DNA from: Desulfobulbaceae bacterium UBA2273
GTDB lineage: Bacteria; Desulfobacterota; Desulfobulbia; Desulfobulbales; Desulfurivibrionaceae
Reading direction: 5' to 3'
Assembly: GCA_002347095.1 (NCBI GenBank)
Contig: DDWZ01000001.1
Location: 1 to 64,000, forward strand
DNA length: 64,000 bases
Position 1 is the first letter of the stretch. The number at the start of each line of letters is the position of its first letter. A program made the translations under genes and the position numbers. The notes beneath the pieces were generated by a model. It was not told the DNA's origin. It saw nothing but the letters and a program-made list of their open reading frames with translations, and did not search any database. Positions 60,508-64,000 of this stretch are shown here, in pieces.

Positions 60508-61860
60508 GTGCCTGCCGATATAAAAGCAAGACTCCTCGAAGCCGGAAAAGATGAAGGATGCGTAACCCTCTCCTTCCTGAACGACCTGATTCCGGAAGGC
60601 AAGGACGCTGAAGCCATCGACGGTATTTTCGATTTTCTCAACGAGAACAATATCGAAATAGTCAGCCAGGAAAAATCCGGCAAGAAGAAAACCCTCGACG
60701 GCAAAAGCTGGGAGGGCAGCGGGGATGGCCAGCTTGAAGACGTCCCCCTTGACGATGACGACGATAAACTCATGGACGCCGCCGCCCTTGTCTCCAAGGA
60801 GGATAGTCCGGAGCCGGAAGAAACCACCACCACCTACCTCCGGGAAATGGGCAAGTTCGAGCTGCTCACCCCGCAGGAAGAAGAAAAATACAGCAAAAGT
60901 ATCCGCGAGGGATTTGACGGGATTATCCGCTCGGTTCGCCAGGACCAGCATGGAACCGAGGAACTGCGCCAACTGGTTGAGCGCATTGACCTGTGGGAAA
61001 AACGCGACCCGACCCTAAAGCCAAAAAAACAGCACCTCAATTTCATGATGCGCGCCATTGCCAAGGCGTGCGAGATGCATCCGCGCAACAAAAAGCTTCA
61101 AGAGATGCAGTGCAAGCTGGAGATGTTCCACCGCTCCATCGAAGTTGCCAAGGATGCCATGATCAAGGCCAATCTCCGCCTGGTGGTCAGCATCGCCAAA
61201 CGCTACATGCACCAGGGCCTCACCCTGGCCGACCTTATCCAGGAAGGCAACCTCGGCCTGATGCGGGCTGTTTTCCGCTTCGATTACACCAAGGGCAATA
61301 AATTCAGCACCTACGCCAGTTGGTGGATCAGGCAGGCGATCACCAGGGCCATCCTGGACAAGACCAGAACCATCCGGCTGCCGGTGCATTTCCTGGAACT
61401 TCGCAGTCAGTTCTTCAAGGCGTTTTATTCGCTCCTCAAGGAACTGGGCCGCGAACCCACCCCCATTGAGATTTCCGAAAAAACCGGGCTGCCGATGGAC
61501 AAGATCCTCGCCATCCTGGAGGCCTCCAGGGAGCCGATCTCCCTGGAAACCCCGGTGGGCGACGACGACTCCACCCTGGGAGACTTCCTGGAAAACCAGG
61601 AATCGGTTTCGCCCTACGAGGCGGTGCAGAACCAGCAGCTTTCCGACCGGGTTACCAGCATCCTCAACACCCTGAGCACCCGGGAAGAAAAGATCATCCG
61701 GCTGCGCTTCGGCATTGGCGAGGATGCGGAATACACCCTGGAAGAGATCGGCAAACGGTTCAACGTCTCGCGGGAACGCATCCGGCAGATCGAGAAAAAA
61801 GCGCTTAATCGGTTGCGGCATTCCAGCAGGCGGGAGAAGCTCAAGCATTTTCTCGACTGA
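60508..61860 (+). CDS. rpoD: RNA polymerase sigma factor, RpoD family
   Basis: 450 residues from a GTG with AGGAGAGG upstream. Region 1.1-like N-terminus (~1-55), acidic linker (LEDVPLDDDDDKLMDAA), region 1.2 (YLREMGKFELLTPQEEEKYS), region 2 (NLRLVVSIAKRYMHQGLTLA, DLIQEGNLGLMRAVFRFDYT, YASWWIRQAITRAILDKTRT), region 3 (H-x-x-E in LPVHFLELRS), and region 4.2 (YTLEEIGKRFNVSRERIRQI). It is shorter than many proteobacterial RpoD proteins because the insert between 1.2 and 2.1 is small. dnaG is not upstream, so a group 2 paralogue cannot be excluded. Confidence 0.88.
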   Translation: MPADIKARLLEAGKDEGCVTLSFLNDLIPEGKDAEAIDGIFDFLNENNIEIVSQEKSGKKKTLDGKSWEGSGDGQLEDVPLDDDDDKLMDAAALVSKEDSPEPEETTTTYLREMGKFELLTPQEEEKYSKSIREGFDGIIRSVRQDQHGTEELRQLVERIDLWEKRDPTLKPKKQHLNFMMRAIAKACEMHPRNKKLQEMQCKLEMFHRSIEVAKDAMIKANLRLVVSIAKRYMHQGLTLADLIQEGNLGLMRAVFRFDYTKGNKFSTYASWWIRQAITRAILDKTRTIRLPVHFLELRSQFFKAFYSLLKELGREPTPIEISEKTGLPMDKILAILEASREPISLETPVGDDDSTLGDFLENQESVSPYEAVQNQQLSDRVTSILNTLSTREEKIIRLRFGIGEDAEYTLEEIGKRFNVSRERIRQIEKKALNRLRHSSRREKLKHFLD

Positions 61861-61975
61861 ACGCGCCTGTTTCGTTTTTCCTTTCGCACCGCCGCGCATG
61901 CAGCACCATGCCGGATAATGCGATCAGCCGCCGTTTGCTGATCCTTTCCCAGCCGTAAGTCCGCAGACAAAACAC

Positions 61976-64000
61976 ATGCTGCCAGAGACAGACCGCAACC
62001 CGCTTCTTCCGCCACTCCTGGCCTTTGCCGCCGGCGCAATGGCTGCGGTGGCCGGCTGGTTGCCGTCCTCCCTCCCTCTGTGGCTGGCTGCTGCCCTGAT
62101 TGCCGTTTCGGCTGTTCTCATTCTGCTTTGCCGGACTCGGGCACGAGCGGGCTTACTCCCCCTGCTGCTTATCCTGTTCTCCCTCTGCGGCCTGCTGTAT
62201 ACAGGGTCGTTTCTGGCGCCTCCGCTGCCACCCCATCATCTCGCCCGCCTCGTCCCGGAAAAGCAGGATGTCAGCCTGACCGGCACATTGATCCGAAAAC
62301 CGGTGTTCAAGAATGGCAAAACCCAACTCATTCTTGAAACGGACAGCATCCTCCTCCCTTCAGCCCAAGCTCCTCGCGCCACAGCAGGTCGCGTCATGCT
62401 CACGGTCAACGCCCCCCTGCTCAAGGGGTTCGTTCCTGGCCGCGACTATCTGGTGCGCACCCGGCTTTCCCTGCCGGACAAGCCGGCAACCCCTGGGGTC
62501 TTTGACTACGCAGAATATTTGGCCGCCGAGAAAATCCTGGTCAAGGGCTGGGTTGCCACCCCCCTTTTCATCCAGCCCATTTCCCCTCCTGCCGCGGGCA
62601 GCCTTCCTTCGCCGAGGTATTTTCTTGAAGGATTCCGGCACCAGTTCGAGGCCTTTCTCCACGCACATCTTGCCCCGGACAACGCCGCGCTGTACCAGGC
62701 CCTCCTCCTGGGCGACCGCAGCGCCATTTCGCCGGAAATCACGGAAAACTACCAGGCTGCCGGCATCATGCACCTTCTGGCCATCTCCGGGAGCCATCTC
62801 GTTGTCGTGGCTTTTTTGACCACGATCTTCTTTCGTTTTCTGGTCAATCGCTCCCCCAGACTGTTACTCCGGCTGCCCGCGGCCAAAATTTCCCTGATTC
62901 TCTCGTTCCCCGCCCTTTTTCTCTACGCCGGCCTTGCCGGCTTTCAACCGCCGGTCATGCGGGCCTTGCTCATGACCGGTGTCTTCATGGTCGCCCTTCT
63001 TCTCGACCGCCAATGGTCCAGCCTGAACAATCTCGCCATTGCCGCTTTCTGCATCCTCCTGTTCAACCCCCTCAGCATCCACACCGCCTCCTTCCAGCTC
63101 TCCTTTGCCGCCACTGCGGCAATAATCCTCGTCATGCCGCGGATCGCTGCCTGGCGTCCCCAAAAAGGCAACCGGACTCCCTGGCAGAGGTTGCGACACT
63201 TCCTCCTCTCCGGACTTTTCATTTCAGGCGCCGCCTTTCTTGCCACCGCTCCGCTCGCCCTGCTCCATTTCAACCGGATTTCCCTGACCGGCCCCATTAC
63301 CACCCTGCTGGTCACGCCTTTTCTGTGCTTCTGGACCCTGCCTTTGGGGCTGCTGGCCATTCTCACCCAATCCTTCGTCCCTGCCATCGCACTCTTTTTT
63401 TTACAAACCGGCGCGCTCGGCATCCACGTTTCCCACGTGCTGACCGGTTTTCTCGCCGGACTGCCGTTTTCCTCTTTCTGGCTCCCCACCCCGACCATCC
63501 CGCTGCTAATTCTTTCCTACGCGCTGCTTTTTCTGATCTTCCGCCACAGGCGAACGCTTCCCCTTCTGGCCATGCTTGCCTGTTTCGCCCTACTGCTTTC
63601 CGGCTACGCCCGGTTGCCGAATGCGCACGACAACTGGATGGAGGTCTCTTTTTTGGCCGTGGGAAACGGCAGCGCCACGGTCGTGCAGCAAGCAGACCGC
63701 CAGGTCATCCTCATCGACGGAGGCGGACCTCCCACCGGGATCTTCAATGTTGGAGAGCGGGTGATCGCGCCATTTCTCTGGCACCAACAGATCAGGCGGG
63801 TGGACCAAATCATCCTCACCCATGCCCATGCCGACCATTTTAACGGCCTGCCCTGGATCATAAAACGGTTTCAGCCCAAGATTCTCTGGCTCAGCGAAAC
63901 CAGCGGCCAGGAACCGGGCTTTGCCGCGCTTCTGCTTGGGGCGAAAGAGGCCGGTTGTCAGGTGCGGATTGCCAAGGGAGGGGAAGTACTTGTCGGCGGG
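61976..64000 (+). CDS. comEC: DNA internalization/competence protein ComEC/Rec2 (partial, runs off the window)
   Basis: First 675 codons; no stop before base 64000. N-terminal membrane helices, OB-like DUF4131 region (~residues 85-190), ComEC membrane core (~225-520; ALLLGDRSAISPEI, GIMHLLAISGSHLVVVAFL, AGFQPPVMRALLMTGVFMVA) and the start of the metallo-beta-lactamase domain (~residue 560 on: VSFLAVGNGSATVVQQADRQ, VILIDGG, and THAHADHFNG near residue 616, the HxHxDH metal site). It forms the inner-membrane channel for transforming DNA. The ribosome site before the ATG is weak. Confidence 0.93.
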   Translation, partial: MLPETDRNPLLPPLLAFAAGAMAAVAGWLPSSLPLWLAAALIAVSAVLILLCRTRARAGLLPLLLILFSLCGLLYTGSFLAPPLPPHHLARLVPEKQDVSLTGTLIRKPVFKNGKTQLILETDSILLPSAQAPRATAGRVMLTVNAPLLKGFVPGRDYLVRTRLSLPDKPATPGVFDYAEYLAAEKILVKGWVATPLFIQPISPPAAGSLPSPRYFLEGFRHQFEAFLHAHLAPDNAALYQALLLGDRSAISPEITENYQAAGIMHLLAISGSHLVVVAFLTTIFFRFLVNRSPRLLLRLPAAKISLILSFPALFLYAGLAGFQPPVMRALLMTGVFMVALLLDRQWSSLNNLAIAAFCILLFNPLSIHTASFQLSFAATAAIILVMPRIAAWRPQKGNRTPWQRLRHFLLSGLFISGAAFLATAPLALLHFNRISLTGPITTLLVTPFLCFWTLPLGLLAILTQSFVPAIALFFLQTGALGIHVSHVLTGFLAGLPFSSFWLPTPTIPLLILSYALLFLIFRHRRTLPLLAMLACFALLLSGYARLPNAHDNWMEVSFLAVGNGSATVVQQADRQVILIDGGGPPTGIFNVGERVIAPFLWHQQIRRVDQIILTHAHADHFNGLPWIIKRFQPKILWLSETSGQEPGFAALLLGAKEAGCQVRIAKGGEVLVGG

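Noticed and set aside
1..64000. CRISPR arrays, insertion sequences, integrases, toxin-antitoxin or defence genes
   Set aside because: No regularly spaced repeats, transposase or recombinase motifs, or defence-type proteins were found.

Overview
The window reads as a housekeeping-rich stretch of chromosome from an anaerobic, moderately GC-rich Gram-negative bacterium. It is most likely a Desulfobacterota (deltaproteobacterial) member of the Desulfobulbales type. This is inferred from gene content: the futalosine route to menaquinone, a COG1900/DUF39 homocysteine-synthesis protein, the phospholipid genes psd-pssA embedded between ilv and leuA genes, OmpH and Pal envelope proteins, and a glycogen phosphorylase of the long-branch type. 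I see no rRNA, CRISPR array, insertion sequence, prophage or plasmid gene. The region is packed, mostly with long minus-strand operons.

Layout. 0-7.7 kb: a receiver-PilZ protein, an AmpG-like permease, OmpH, Pal, alpha-glucan phosphorylase and a PpiC chaperone/isomerase. 7.7-14.9 kb: one tight minus-strand operon (TetR regulator, mqnE, mqnC, aminofutalosine deaminase, mqnA, menG, a previously unlisted 36-residue ORF, a UbiX-like gene, a UbiA-like prenyltransferase) that makes menaquinone from chorismate. mqnB and mqnD sit at 35.6-37.2 kb beside panC-panD. 15-17.7 kb: an OleD-like reductase and manC. 18-26.4 kb: a plus-strand block with a cNMP-CBS-DUF294 protein, a DnaQ-like exonuclease, a DUF4212/sodium-solute symporter pair (acetate-type) and a PilR/PilS-like two-component pair. 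26.4-35.4 kb: a minus-strand run ilvB-ilvH-psd-pssA-leuA-asd-rsmD-coaD-Rieske-cytochrome b, in which ilvC is absent.

38.5-51.5 kb: a TPR protein, xseA, tRNA-Pro(CGG), HU, a LarE-like enzyme, the DUF39 homocysteine gene with a CBS-ACT protein, pheA, moaA, then tsaD-DUF2062-rsmA-iron alcohol dehydrogenase and a DUF3108 protein. 51.6-54.9 kb: a small unknown protein and a divergent zraP/zraS metal-stress pair with a sigma-54-like promoter and two enhancer-like palindromic repeats but no adjacent response regulator. A 173-bp multi-hairpin element closes this region. 54.9-64 kb: rpmE-prfA-prmC-murA, rho, a short RpoD-family sigma factor and the first 675 codons of comEC.

The most interesting points are the putative self-regulating TetR operator over the start codon of the menaquinone operon, the doubly ATGA-coupled micro-ORF inside that operon, the nuclease/nucleotidyltransferase module attached to the acetate-type symporter, the two-gene cytochrome b/Rieske complex lacking the usual PEWY motif, the 23-bp perfect palindrome inside the ilvB promoter, and the zra regulatory region. 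No wholly new defence-type or mobile system is evident. All functional assignments come from reading motifs and context; no database search was made.
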